A stretch of 64,000 nt of DNA from Marinobacterium iners DSM 11526 (GTDB lineage: Bacteria; Pseudomonadota; Gammaproteobacteria; Pseudomonadales; Balneatricaceae). Below are positions 8,620-17,596 of the stretch, one piece after another. Location: assembly GCF_900107855.1 (NCBI RefSeq), contig NZ_FNRJ01000001.1, positions 496,001-560,000 of the forward strand. The letters run 5' to 3'. The translations under genes were made by a program, and so were the position numbers. The notes under the pieces are model-generated. The model did not search any database and was not told where the DNA came from. It saw only the letters and a list, made by a program, of their open reading frames with translations. Position 1 is the first letter of the stretch. Every line of letters begins with the position of its first letter.

Positions 8620-9462
8620 ATGGCCAGTGTAGTTAATACCAACATTATGTCACTCAACGCGCAGAACAGCCTGTCGCGTACCAACAGTTCGCTGCAGACT
8701 GCCATGGAGCGCCTGTCTTCTGGTTTGCGTGTCAACAGCGCAAAGGACGATGCTGCGGGCCTGGCAATTTCCAACCGCATGACCTCACAGATCCGGGGCA
8801 TGACTGTAGCACAGCGCAACGCCAACGACGGCATCTCCGTTGCTCAGGTTGCGGAAGGCTCCATGCAGACCATCACTGATACCCTGCAGCGTATGCGTGA
8901 CCTGTCAGTACAGGCGGCTAACGATGGTGGTTTGAGTGGTGGTGATAAAGACAAACTGGCAACTGAGTTCAACTCTTTACGGGAAGAACTCGATCGCATC
9001 ATTAAGAACACCGATTACAACGGTAAAAAAGTGCTCAATGGTAGTATCGCCAATGCTGTGTTTCAGGTTGGTTACAGCACTGCTGCTGACAACCAGATTA
9101 GTATCACAATTGGCGCCATAGCAGGCTCTACAGGCATGTCTGCAGTTCTGGCAAGCGGGACAATCAGTATCGGTTCAGCAGGCAATGCCCTGACTGCAAT
9201 TGAAGAAATCGATAATGCCATTGCCATGATCGACACCAAACGCTCTGAGCTGGGTGCCATCCAGAACCGCTTTAGCGCCACCATCGACAACTTGTCAAAC
9301 GCGATCGAGAACCAGAGTGCCGCTCGGTCACGCATCGTGGATGCCGACTTTGCAGTAGAGACTGCCAACCTGAGCCGCTCCCAGATTCTGCAACAGGCTG
9401 GCACCTCGATGTTGGCACAGGCCAACCAGGCACCTCAGTCCGTATTGAGTCTGCTGGGTTAA
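8620..9462 (+). CDS. fliC: flagellin, copy 4
   Basis: The 280-residue flagellin has the conserved ends shared by all four copies. The 3' flank differs from the others: the strong terminator is missing, and only a weak 4-bp hairpin (AGCG/CGCT, 9514-9527, followed by T residues) lies before fliD. Read-through into fliD-fliS is therefore likely, and no separate fliD promoter was recognised. Confidence 0.97.
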   Translation: MASVVNTNIMSLNAQNSLSRTNSSLQTAMERLSSGLRVNSAKDDAAGLAISNRMTSQIRGMTVAQRNANDGISVAQVAEGSMQTITDTLQRMRDLSVQAANDGGLSGGDKDKLATEFNSLREELDRIIKNTDYNGKKVLNGSIANAVFQVGYSTAADNQISITIGAIAGSTGMSAVLASGTISIGSAGNALTAIEEIDNAIAMIDTKRSELGAIQNRFSATIDNLSNAIENQSAARSRIVDADFAVETANLSRSQILQQAGTSMLAQANQAPQSVLSLLG

Positions 9463-9551
9463 ACCAGAGCATCCGGCCTGACAGAGTTGAACAAGTGCCT
9501 GTATACTGAAGTCAGCGTACGGGCGCTTTTTATTTTATACGGAGGTTGATT

Positions 9552-10958
9552 ATGGCAATTTCACTTAGTGGTATTGGCAGTGGCCTTGATATCAAAGGCC
9601 TTGTATCTCAGTTGGTACAGGCAGAAGGCGAAGCCAAAAACAACGCCCTAAACCGCCGCGAATCAAACTACCAAACAGAACTGTCGGCGCTTGGGACACT
9701 TAAAAGCAGCTTGAGCAGTTTTAAAGATGCTGCTGCCAAACTGGCCGATGCTGACGACCTGTTGAAAGTCAACGCAACTTCGTCTGATGAAGCAATGTTC
9801 ACCGCTTCAGCCTCCAGTAGTGCGTCTGCCGGTAATTATGCCGTAGAGGTTCTTAACCTTGCCAAGGCTCAGAAACTTAGCTCAGCCGGTTTCAGCTCAG
9901 CCAGCGACAGTGTTGGCACAGGTACAATGACGATCGGCAGTGGAGCCAATAGCTTCGATGTCAACATTGACACCGACAACAACTCGCTGGCCGGTATCCG
10001 TGATGCAATCAACAACGCAGCGGATAACAGCAGCGTGACGGCCACAATCGTGAATGTTGATGATGGTGCAGGTGGGACTGAGGCACGTCTGGTACTAACC
10101 GCCAAAAACAGCGGTACTGATAACCAGATCAGCATTGACGTTACCGAAGGTGCAGAGCCCGGGCTTTCACAACTGTCATACAGCTATGATGCCGGTGGTG
10201 TTGGCAGTGGCGGCATGAACCAACTGGTAGCGGCCGACGATGCACAGATTCGTGTCGATGGCATGCTTGCCACGCGCAGCAGCAACAGTATCAGTGATGT
10301 TATTCCAGGTGTGACGCTGGACCTGAAAGCTGAAACCACTACAGCTGTCGGACTGTCTCTGGATGTCGATAAGGATGCTACTCGAGAAAGCGTGCAAGCT
10401 TTTGTGAATGCCTACAATAAACTGGCCGATACTTATGACCGCCTGACTAGCTATAATGCGGAGAGTGAATCCGGTGGTGCTCTTCAGGGTGACTTCAGCG
10501 CAAGGCAGATCATGAGCGAGGTTCGTAATATATTGCGTACCAATGACTCCAGCAACCCTTACGGTTCACTCTTCAGTATCGGAATGGAAATCGACCAATA
10601 CGGCAAGATGTCTATCGATGGTGACAAATTCGATGAGGTTTTGAGCGCCCGCCCTGAGGCCCTCAGCAATCTATTGAGCTCTGCAGATGGTATAGCAGGG
10701 CAGTTGGAGAGTACTCTAAAACAATCGCTTGAGCTCGGCGGTATCTTTGATAGCAGAACAAACAGTCTGAACCAGTCACTCAAAAAAGTCGAAGACGAGC
10801 GCTTGGACCTTGAGGATCGTTTACAGACTCTTGAAACACGTATGCTGAACCAGTTTATCACAATGGATACGCTCGTTGCTCAATATAATAACACCGGGAA
10901 TTATTTGGCGGGGCAGCTTGCTGCATTGCCCGGTTTTGCACCTCAAAAGTCCAGATAA
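9552..10958 (+). CDS. fliD: flagellar filament capping protein FliD (HAP2)
   Basis: The 468-residue protein has the FliD N-terminus (I-S-L-S-G-I-G-S-G-L-D-I-K-G-L-V-S-Q-L-V-Q-A-E) and a C-terminal coiled-coil region (D-S-R-T-N-S-L-N-Q-S-L-K-K-V ... M-D-T-L-V-A-Q-Y-N). It caps the growing filament and folds exported flagellin. ATG 9552 is chosen because GGAGG at 9541-9545 is correctly spaced; an in-frame TTG at 9546 is too close to that site. fliS follows after 15 bases. Confidence 0.96.
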   Translation: MAISLSGIGSGLDIKGLVSQLVQAEGEAKNNALNRRESNYQTELSALGTLKSSLSSFKDAAAKLADADDLLKVNATSSDEAMFTASASSSASAGNYAVEVLNLAKAQKLSSAGFSSASDSVGTGTMTIGSGANSFDVNIDTDNNSLAGIRDAINNAADNSSVTATIVNVDDGAGGTEARLVLTAKNSGTDNQISIDVTEGAEPGLSQLSYSYDAGGVGSGGMNQLVAADDAQIRVDGMLATRSSNSISDVIPGVTLDLKAETTTAVGLSLDVDKDATRESVQAFVNAYNKLADTYDRLTSYNAESESGGALQGDFSARQIMSEVRNILRTNDSSNPYGSLFSIGMEIDQYGKMSIDGDKFDEVLSARPEALSNLLSSADGIAGQLESTLKQSLELGGIFDSRTNSLNQSLKKVEDERLDLEDRLQTLETRMLNQFITMDTLVAQYNNTGNYLAGQLAALPGFAPQKSR

Positions 10959-10973
10959 GGTATAGGGTCTAAT

Positions 10974-11354
10974 ATGAATGGAATTAACACCTATAAATCA
11001 GTGGGCGCTGACAGCGCATCACCACATAAACTGATTCAGATGCTGTTCGACACTTATCTGGTTCGTATTGATCAGGCAATCACTGCGCTCGAAAATCAGA
11101 ATATGAACGCCAAGGGTACAGCTATATCCAAAGCCCTGGCTATTATCGGTGGGCTCGAAGAAGGACTCGATTTGGAGAAAGGAGGCGAACTGGCCGAAAA
11201 TCTTCAATCACTTTACCGTTACGTACGTGAGCGGCTGCTGGTTGCTACTGACAAGAACGATGTAGAAGAGTTGAAAAAAGCACGCGATTTGATTTTCCCG
11301 ATCAAGGACGCATGGGATCAAATCCCTGCAGAATATCATAATCATCAAGAATAA
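10974..11354 (+). CDS. fliS: flagellin export chaperone FliS
   Basis: The 126-residue helical protein begins Y-K-S-V-G-A-D-S-A-S-P-H-K-L-I-Q-M-L-F-D, the FliS signature, and has a second helix N-A-K-G-T-A-I-S-K-A-L-A-I-I-G-G-L. It binds the flagellin C-terminus in the cytoplasm to prevent early polymerisation. It is the last gene of the fliD transcript. FliT does not follow here as it does in many genomes; a fliT-like gene is on the other strand at 14.3-14.6 kb. Confidence 0.95.
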   Translation: MNGINTYKSVGADSASPHKLIQMLFDTYLVRIDQAITALENQNMNAKGTAISKALAIIGGLEEGLDLEKGGELAENLQSLYRYVRERLLVATDKNDVEELKKARDLIFPIKDAWDQIPAEYHNHQE

Positions 11355-11363
11355 TTTAACCGC

Positions 11364-11394
11364 GCCCCCAGAGCTGAATCATCAGCACGGGGGC
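11364..11394. terminator. hairpin between convergent fliS and maf
   Basis: GCCCCC at 11364-11369 pairs with GGGGGC at 11389-11394, and an inner CTGA/TCAG pair extends the stem. It sits between two convergent genes. There is no clear T run on either strand, so it may be a structural barrier rather than a classical terminator. Confidence 0.5.
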
Positions 11395-11399
11395 AAAAC

Positions 11400-13808
11400 T
11401 CAGGACTGATCCGAGCTTTGTAGGTCCAACAGGGTTTCGACCAGGCGAACTCCCTCCTTGTTATCCAGTTCTTTATACCACCGCTTGAGTTTTGCCAGAG
11501 CTTGCCTGTCCCCAGGAAAATAGTGCAAATACTCAGTGAGGTGTTCAACTGCATCGGAAGCCTGACCATTGGCCATCAATGCATCAGAGTAGAGACCAAG
11601 ATAGAACGCATTGATACTCGCCAGCCCCGCCATCGCATCCATGACTGCTTGATGGTAACCAAGCTCACTACACAGGCCGACCATCATAGCCAGAGCCTGC
11701 TCTATTATCGGTGATCCCGGCAGGTCCATGACTGGAATTAATTCAGCCAGAGCTGCTTCTGGCTTGTCTTCCATTTGGTAAAGGGTTGCAGCAATCAGTG
11801 GAAGGTAGTCTATTGCACCTTCCGTCGCACTCAGTGACTCATACAAGAGCTGCAAGGTTTCAATGTCTTTTTTATCCTTAAGATACTGTACCCTGGCCGG
11901 TAGCGCATGAAGATTGCTGGCCTGACTTTGTTGAGCCAAAGCCAGAAGCGAGTCCCTGTGTAATTCCTCTTCATAAGCTTGCCGTGCCTTTACAAAAGGA
12001 TCTTCCCCTTTACCTGCAGGCACAAGACAAAACGCACGCCCTGGCTCATTTCGCTCAATCCATTTAAGTGCCAGTGCCTGTTGCTCCTCAATCGATTCAT
12101 TGAGCAACGATTGTTCACGCAGGCGTATACGCACAGATTCCAGGCCAGCCTCAATATACTGTTGTAACCGTTTCGCACCTTCTTCCAGGGCTGTGTAATA
12201 CGTTTCCAAGCGCTGTTTAATTTGCTCAAGCCGGAGCTCATCATCATCGGTAAACGTCTGTGCCATTCGCAAAAGTGCACGCACCGAGAGCGTTTTAACC
12301 ATTTTGAACAGCTCTGGATGCTCTTCTGACAGTTTCTTGTCCAGCCCTTCCAACTGTAGCTTGCGCTGAGGGTTGATGTATTCCCCCTCATACATATCGT
12401 TGTGGTGCTCCTGTGCTCTATCCAACAAGACCAAAACTTCAACGATCTTGTTTTGAGCTTCACTCAAATCCTGTTCAAGTGATCGTAACCATTGCCTTTT
12501 ATTCCCCTGCTTGGGCTGCGGCAGATGTAGTCTGTCCACCAGCAGTGATAGATTGAGTTCTAGTTCAGTTGGTGATTGAAATTGAACACCCTCTATACGA
12601 GCGGCACCAGATGATATGTTAACCACCCGAACCCCTTTCTCCATTAATGTTTTTGCCTGCTGAGCGATGTTACGTGCCGCTGAAGCAAAATCAGGAGTAG
12701 TACAGGCCTGCTGTCCTCCATTTGTCTCAAGTACCAGACTGGAGAGATCCGTTTTTGGCCCCGCGGCTCTTTCCCTGCTACCTTTCGCGTGAGTGTAACC
12801 TTCCGGCGTAAAGCACAAATCAACGCCTGCAAGCAGAATATGTTGACTTCCAAGCCATGCAGCAGCGGCAATAGCCGAGTTCGTTACGGTGGGCCCACTC
12901 CCGTTAAAGAGGCACTTGGGGTTCAGTTCAGACTCCCACGGCAGCAACGGTCCCATGAAATATTTGCGATGAGGCCATTGTGACAGCAGCCTGGGGCTAA
13001 CGTGATACTGGTTAATAAAAACAGTTCCAGGACCCAGTTTCAGCATATCCTTGCTGACTTGATAGCTGATATCGTGCGGATCTACTGAAAACACAAAATC
13101 GGGCTCAAGACCCACCTGCATTAACCGTCCAGCAATTCGAGAAACAGCAAAGACAACCAATTGCTCGCGATGTGACTCTATCCAGTCCAGATGCTCATCC
13201 AAACTGGGACCACCACCCAGTATGATAACAGTTCTGCCTTTCAAGCAGCCCTTGATGTCTGAAATAGGATTCTCATTATCCGCGCAATTCTGCAATTGAC
13301 GTTGTACAAAGGCATCCTGTCCAAGAGAAACAAGGCTATTCCAGCGCAGCTCATTAATGTAGCTACTGGCATCCCAGTACTCAGACCGGTATTGACCTAC
13401 AAACCCATATTCTGCCGAAAGAGAACGCTTGAGGAATACACCATCCACATACAGGTAATTAACAATACCGGCGTTTTGTGACGCCTCTACAAACTGCTCT
13501 GAGTCCACGAGGGATATCCGATCCTCAGCCAAACTCAGGTCGACTGTTGTTACTACCTGATTCAGGATTTCCGATGGTTCAAGAAAGATATAACGTGTAC
13601 CGGCCGGCAACCCGCGATCCAATATGTAACGGATAATATTGCCCGAGTCAGAGCCAACAAAGATGATCAGTGAATCTTCACGCGCCAGTAGCTTTCCAAA
13701 CTCACGCTCTATACGCTCCCAGGCACTTTCTCGTTGAAACATGTCCCTGTTCACGGCGTAAAGATACTGTTCTCCAAGCTGGTTGGTGAGCATCTCGTTA
13801 TGGCTCAA
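11400..13808 (-). CDS. maf: Maf-type flagellin nonulosonic acid glycosyltransferase (MptE-like domain)
   Basis: The 802-residue protein has the motility-accessory-factor core at about residues 185-400: G-R-T-V-I-I-L-G-G-G-P-S-L-D, followed by P-D-F-V-F-S-V-D-P-H-D and G-S-G-P-T-V-T-N-S-A-I-A-A-A. The last 150 residues look like helical repeats of TPR type. In Campylobacter, Helicobacter and Aeromonas, Maf proteins transfer pseudaminic or legionaminic acid to flagellin in the cytoplasm. It starts with TTG at 13808, with AAGGA 8 bases upstream; ATG 13793 lacks such a site. It is last in the flgK-flgL-fliT-flaG-maf direction and is the expected user of the sugar made by the operon at 1-5.4 kb. 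Confidence 0.88.
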   Translation of the reverse strand: MSHNEMLTNQLGEQYLYAVNRDMFQRESAWERIEREFGKLLAREDSLIIFVGSDSGNIIRYILDRGLPAGTRYIFLEPSEILNQVVTTVDLSLAEDRISLVDSEQFVEASQNAGIVNYLYVDGVFLKRSLSAEYGFVGQYRSEYWDASSYINELRWNSLVSLGQDAFVQRQLQNCADNENPISDIKGCLKGRTVIILGGGPSLDEHLDWIESHREQLVVFAVSRIAGRLMQVGLEPDFVFSVDPHDISYQVSKDMLKLGPGTVFINQYHVSPRLLSQWPHRKYFMGPLLPWESELNPKCLFNGSGPTVTNSAIAAAAWLGSQHILLAGVDLCFTPEGYTHAKGSRERAAGPKTDLSSLVLETNGGQQACTTPDFASAARNIAQQAKTLMEKGVRVVNISSGAARIEGVQFQSPTELELNLSLLVDRLHLPQPKQGNKRQWLRSLEQDLSEAQNKIVEVLVLLDRAQEHHNDMYEGEYINPQRKLQLEGLDKKLSEEHPELFKMVKTLSVRALLRMAQTFTDDDELRLEQIKQRLETYYTALEEGAKRLQQYIEAGLESVRIRLREQSLLNESIEEQQALALKWIERNEPGRAFCLVPAGKGEDPFVKARQAYEEELHRDSLLALAQQSQASNLHALPARVQYLKDKKDIETLQLLYESLSATEGAIDYLPLIAATLYQMEDKPEAALAELIPVMDLPGSPIIEQALAMMVGLCSELGYHQAVMDAMAGLASINAFYLGLYSDALMANGQASDAVEHLTEYLHYFPGDRQALAKLKRWYKELDNKEGVRLVETLLDLQSSDQS

Positions 13809-13819
13809 AACATGCGTCC

Positions 13820-14224
13820 TTATACCTTGCTCTCGACCAGTAAACCGGTTGCATCCCCAAAAAACTCTTCAGACAAGTCTTTCATGCGCTTCATAAGCTC
13901 AAGTACTTCTTCTGTGGGAATTTGCCGGATTGTTTCTTCATTGTCTTTATTGACGACTTTCAGAACAACCTGTGATAAATCTTGGTCGATGGATATCTGA
14001 AGCCCCCGATTACTGACGGTTTCTACAAACTCACTTAGCTTTTCGACAGCATCCTGTACCGCTTTGGGGTCAGCTTTTTCAGTAGGTTCGACGGTATACC
14101 GTGGAGATTCAGGGTTCTGCTCCGCACTACCGGTTTGCCTGACCTTTTCTGTTTGGGCATTACCATCCATGCCTGTCAGTTTTTGGACCCCGCTATTTAC
14201 CGCAACACTGTTGTTAACGTCCAT
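13820..14224 (-). CDS. flaG: FlaG family flagellar protein
   Basis: The 134-residue protein has a low-complexity N-terminal half and a conserved FlaG C-terminal half (L-Q-I-S-I-D-Q-D-L-S-Q-V-V-L-K-V ... I-R-Q-I-P-T-E-E-V-L-E-L). FlaG affects filament length in Pseudomonas and Campylobacter; its exact mechanism is unclear. ATG 14224 is preferred because an AGG ribosome site lies about 8 bases before it; a GTG at 14233 is also in frame. It normally sits beside flagellin and fliD genes, which fits. Confidence 0.88.
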   Translation of the reverse strand: MDVNNSVAVNSGVQKLTGMDGNAQTEKVRQTGSAEQNPESPRYTVEPTEKADPKAVQDAVEKLSEFVETVSNRGLQISIDQDLSQVVLKVVNKDNEETIRQIPTEEVLELMKRMKDLSEEFFGDATGLLVESKV

Positions 14225-14263
14225 AGGGCACACCTGTATTAATTTGTATCATCTAAAGCAAGC

Positions 14264-14602
14264 TCACCGGAAGTTCATGTACTCACCGGCAACATTGCGC
14301 CGTTTCTTAAGTAGTTCAATATCTTGTTGTAGTGCTTTTCTCTTTGCAGTCAACAAAGCCTGATTATCATTATCAAGTTTTTGCAGCACATGGAGGCGAC
14401 TCTCAAATTGCTTAACATCAGCCCAGTCGATAAGACGGATACTGAAGTCTCTGATTTTCTCTATTTCAATCAGTTCTTCGATTTGTTCATCCGTTAACGC
14501 CTCGGCATGAGCAAGTATACTCGCCTGCTGACGCCCACACTCAAGGGCTGTTTCAATCAGCGTCTCCGTGTCTGCCTGCTTTAGCACTGATTTATCCAAC
14601 AT
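14264..14602 (-). CDS. FliT-like flagellar chaperone (tentative)
   Basis: The 112-residue helical protein overlaps the end of flgL by 11 bases. Its second half (N-D-N-Q-A-L-L-T-A-K-R-K-A-L-Q-Q-D-I, then basic residues and Y) resembles the C-terminal helices of FliT, the FliD export chaperone. Similarity is weak, so the name is not given as a symbol. It has no signal peptide or membrane segment. Its position between flgL and flaG is unusual for fliT, but a chaperone for FlgK/FlgL/FliD would be reasonable there. Confidence 0.6.
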   Translation of the reverse strand: MLDKSVLKQADTETLIETALECGRQQASILAHAEALTDEQIEELIEIEKIRDFSIRLIDWADVKQFESRLHVLQKLDNDNQALLTAKRKALQQDIELLKKRRNVAGEYMNFR

Positions 14603-15482
14603 AATTGAACAAGCTCATCTGTTGGACCTTACCAAAGCTCTGATAGGCAGCCTGCAGTGCAGTGGACTCAAGCGACAGTTGGCTGATGGCTTCATAATAG
14701 TCTGTATCTGCAAACAGGGAGCGTGTTGACTCGGTGAACGTTTGAAGATCAGTCAGGTTCCATTCCTGATCTTCAAGTACACGCAACCTGGAGCCAAGCT
14801 GTGCCTGTTGGCTGACAATGTTTTCGTACCAGCCGTTGACGCCCTGAGAGGCTGCAGAGGGGTCAGTGCCTGATTCCAGAGCCGTCTTCAGGTCCAGAAT
14901 CTGGTTCAGGACATTATCCGTACTATCACCAAAAATTGCGCTTCCCGGGTCTGTGGACTGGATCGTTGAATTCTCACCGATATCCAAAAAACGCTCCCCA
15001 GAATCGCCTTGGTATTCGTAAGCAGTACCGCCCGCATTCAATACATAAGGCTCGGTATCTCCACGATAGCCAGCAAACATATACTCGCCCTGAGCATCCT
15101 GAGTATTCAGAAGCCCTTTGACATGATCCAGGATTCCATCCAGCTCACTAGCAAGTATCTGCCGGTCATTATCTGACATGGCACCACTGTTGCCTCGAAT
15201 CGCGATTTCCTGAACACGTTGCAGGCTGGTCACGACCGAGGCAACCGTCGTTTCTTCATAGCTGAGACGACGCTCGGAAACCGAAATGTTTTCCCTGAAC
15301 TGCTCGGTACGGGCGATAACACGATCAAACTTCATGATCTGTGTTGTCGCCAATGGATCGTCGGATGGCTGCTGCAGTTTTTTACCAGTAGATAATTGTT
15401 GCTGCAGCTTGTAAAGCCGTGAGTTGGCTTCGCTGATGTTGGTTTCATTCTGCGAGTAGAAGAGATTGGTTGATAGTCTCAT
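14592..15482 (-). CDS. flgL: flagellar hook-associated protein 3
   Basis: The 296-residue hook-filament junction protein has a flagellin-like N-terminus (R-L-S-T-N-L-F-Y-S-Q-N, then L-S-T-G-K-K-L-Q-Q-P-S-D-D-P) and C-terminal helix. ATG 15482 is chosen because AGGAG lies 9 bases before it; the frame is open upstream to 15503. It follows flgK with a 17-base gap. Confidence 0.96.
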   Translation of the reverse strand: MRLSTNLFYSQNETNISEANSRLYKLQQQLSTGKKLQQPSDDPLATTQIMKFDRVIARTEQFRENISVSERRLSYEETTVASVVTSLQRVQEIAIRGNSGAMSDNDRQILASELDGILDHVKGLLNTQDAQGEYMFAGYRGDTEPYVLNAGGTAYEYQGDSGERFLDIGENSTIQSTDPGSAIFGDSTDNVLNQILDLKTALESGTDPSAASQGVNGWYENIVSQQAQLGSRLRVLEDQEWNLTDLQTFTESTRSLFADTDYYEAISQLSLESTALQAAYQSFGKVQQMSLFNYVG

Positions 15483-15499
15483 AATCGTTTTCTCCTCTC

Positions 15500-17512
15500 T
15501 CAAACAGCCTGGATAAGGGCGTCAAAGATGGTTTGTGATGCACTGATAATCTGTGCAGATGCCTGATATGCCTGTTGAAACTGGATCAGCCTGACCGCTT
15601 CCTCATCAAGGCTAACACCACTGACAGACTCCCTTTGAGCTATTGTGTTGCGCAGTACCGCTTCAGAGGCACTGCGGTCCATTTGTGCCACTTTGGTATC
15701 TGTTCCGACCCTTTCGATCAACCGGCCATAACTGTCCTGATAACTGCCTTCAAGTGTTGTTGCCTGCTTCATCAAGTCAGACATCACCAAGCCGTTACGG
15801 TTATCGGATATACCAATACTTGAGCCATTTGCACTGAAATTATAGCCAACAGTAAAGGTATCATTGTCCTGTACCTGTCCACTCAGCCCCACTTCCAGCA
15901 TGGTTCTGCCTGTCGCCTGATCGGTTAGTTCAAGCCTATCAGGCTGTGCAGGATCGACGGTGACCGCCCAGGTTGTTGTACTGCCGTCTGTATCCGTAAC
16001 CGTCCAAGCAGGAACAAGCGAGCTGTCATACTCAAGTGTAAGGGGTAGCTTGGGAAAGACATTACGAGGATCTGTCTCTGTAATATCATCGATTGTACTG
16101 ACGCTGACGTTTGCCGTAGCTGTCCCCGCATTCCCGGTTGAAGCGGAAATGGTCACGGGTGAGGCCAGTGCCAAGTCTCGGCCATCGAGTATATTCAGTT
16201 CTATGTCATCTGCACCGGTTCGTACCGGGCTAATCATCATTTTCTCATTGGACGCGAAGGGGCCGTTACTATTCGCATCCAACCTGAAACCATCCACCTG
16301 GAGGCGCAACTCGCCATTAGCCGGGTCAAACCAGATTTCATTCTCGGCATCGACATCAGCGGCGCTACCCGCATCTGTGAAGCTGTTTTGTGTCCAGCTT
16401 TTACCATCACTAAGCCGCGTCAGGCGGAAATCATCTTGTCCGGTAAATACCAGCTCGTATTCACTTGCCCGCAGTTTTGAGCTGTCAGTGATGCGCACGT
16501 CACCCGTAGCGTCAATACGTGACCGAAAGCGCGACTCCATGAGTTCGGCTGAGTTGATATCATTATAGAGCCTTCTACCCATTTCACCGTCGTAGTCGAT
16601 ACCTTTTTGATGCTGTGCGTTCATGGTATCGGCGAAGGTGATCGCCAAACGCCCCAGTTCGTTCAGGCTTCGATCCATGGTCTCACGACGATAGGTAATC
16701 AGACCTCCCAGTTCACCACCTGTCAGCATGTCAGTAATGACATTCTCTTTACCCGCAATCACCACCCCAACCTCGTAGCGCGATGGATTGAATTCATTCT
16801 CACGGGCAACGAATTCATACGCTGACTGCCCCACAACAAGTGGCTGACCGTTGCCTACAAATACACTGAACTCACCATTGGACTGTTCGATGACCTTGAT
16901 GTCCACCAGAGACGAAAGCTCTTTAACAGCCTCATCACGCTGGTCTTTCAGCTCAAACGCATCTTTGCCACCAGCTTCAGCGATACGTATGCGGTCATTC
17001 AAATCGGCTATTTGACCTGCAGAAACAGAAACCTGCTCTGTAAGCTCGCGTATTCTTGTATTAACTGTTTCGTTGATCTGTGCAACACGGTCGTGAAGGT
17101 CATGGTAACGGCGCACAAGAGCACCCGCCTCTGCCAGAAAAAGTTCACGATTTGTAAGCGAAATAGGGTCATCGTTGGCGGCCTGAAGCGAAGCAAAATA
17201 GTCATCCATTTTTACCGTCAGGCTGGTGCTGTCGCTGGCCAACAGATTGTCCAGCTGGCTAGCCAGCTCTTCGTATGCCTTGGAAGCCTCAAATCGTGAG
17301 TTGTCACTCCACAGGCGAGCCGTAATGTACTGGTCCGCTATCCGAGCAACATTGTCCTGAACGACACCACCGCCTTCCAGGCTGTTGAACTGGGCAATTT
17401 GTCGAGTATATCCAGGTGTATTGAGGTTCGTAATGTTATTACCGACCACACCCAGTCCAGACTGAGCGGCGCGTGTACCTTGAACTCCGAGTGATAGCAG
17501 GCCATATGACAT
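15500..17512 (-). CDS. flgK: flagellar hook-associated protein 1
   Basis: The 670-residue protein opens with the rod/hook family motif G-L-L-S-L-G-V-Q-G-T-R-A-A-Q-S-G-L and N-N-I-T-N-L-N-T-P-G-Y-T-R-Q, and ends with Q-F-Q-Q-A-Y-Q-A-S-A-Q-I-I-S-A. It is longer than the enteric protein (about 547), nearer the Pseudomonas size, because of an expanded central domain. It has its own sigma-28 promoter that overlaps the end of flgJ, so flgKL and the genes after it can be expressed late with the flagellins. Confidence 0.96.
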   Translation of the reverse strand: MSYGLLSLGVQGTRAAQSGLGVVGNNITNLNTPGYTRQIAQFNSLEGGGVVQDNVARIADQYITARLWSDNSRFEASKAYEELASQLDNLLASDSTSLTVKMDDYFASLQAANDDPISLTNRELFLAEAGALVRRYHDLHDRVAQINETVNTRIRELTEQVSVSAGQIADLNDRIRIAEAGGKDAFELKDQRDEAVKELSSLVDIKVIEQSNGEFSVFVGNGQPLVVGQSAYEFVARENEFNPSRYEVGVVIAGKENVITDMLTGGELGGLITYRRETMDRSLNELGRLAITFADTMNAQHQKGIDYDGEMGRRLYNDINSAELMESRFRSRIDATGDVRITDSSKLRASEYELVFTGQDDFRLTRLSDGKSWTQNSFTDAGSAADVDAENEIWFDPANGELRLQVDGFRLDANSNGPFASNEKMMISPVRTGADDIELNILDGRDLALASPVTISASTGNAGTATANVSVSTIDDITETDPRNVFPKLPLTLEYDSSLVPAWTVTDTDGSTTTWAVTVDPAQPDRLELTDQATGRTMLEVGLSGQVQDNDTFTVGYNFSANGSSIGISDNRNGLVMSDLMKQATTLEGSYQDSYGRLIERVGTDTKVAQMDRSASEAVLRNTIAQRESVSGVSLDEEAVRLIQFQQAYQASAQIISASQTIFDALIQAV

Positions 17513-17569
17513 TACGATGTTGCTCCGTTATTTGTGCGGTGCCACGCACCTTCACCGTTTACTGTGTTG

Positions 17570-17596
17570 TTATCGGCCAACAATCAGCCCTCTTTA
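17570..17596 (-). promoter_or_regulatory. sigma-28 promoter of flgKL, overlapping the flgJ 3' end
   Basis: On the minus strand TAAA (17593-17596), 15 bases, then a perfect GCCGATAA (17570-17577). The -35 box lies inside the last codons of flgJ, and flgK starts at 17512. Confidence 0.85.

Larger units (their letters stand above)
5503..9462 (+). repeat. four-copy tandem flagellin array, about 1.04-kb period
   Basis: Start codons lie at 5503, 6547, 7586 and 8620, giving periods of 1044, 1039 and 1034 bases. The first 420 or so and last 250 or so coding bases are near-identical between copies. The intergenic segment with terminator, sigma-28 promoter and leader (TCGTCTGAAGGAGACC) is also repeated, so the duplication unit is gene plus promoter plus terminator. 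Confidence 0.95.

Noticed and set aside
5503-9462. CRISPR or satellite-like repeat
   Set aside because: The repetition is fully explained by four paralogous flagellin genes.
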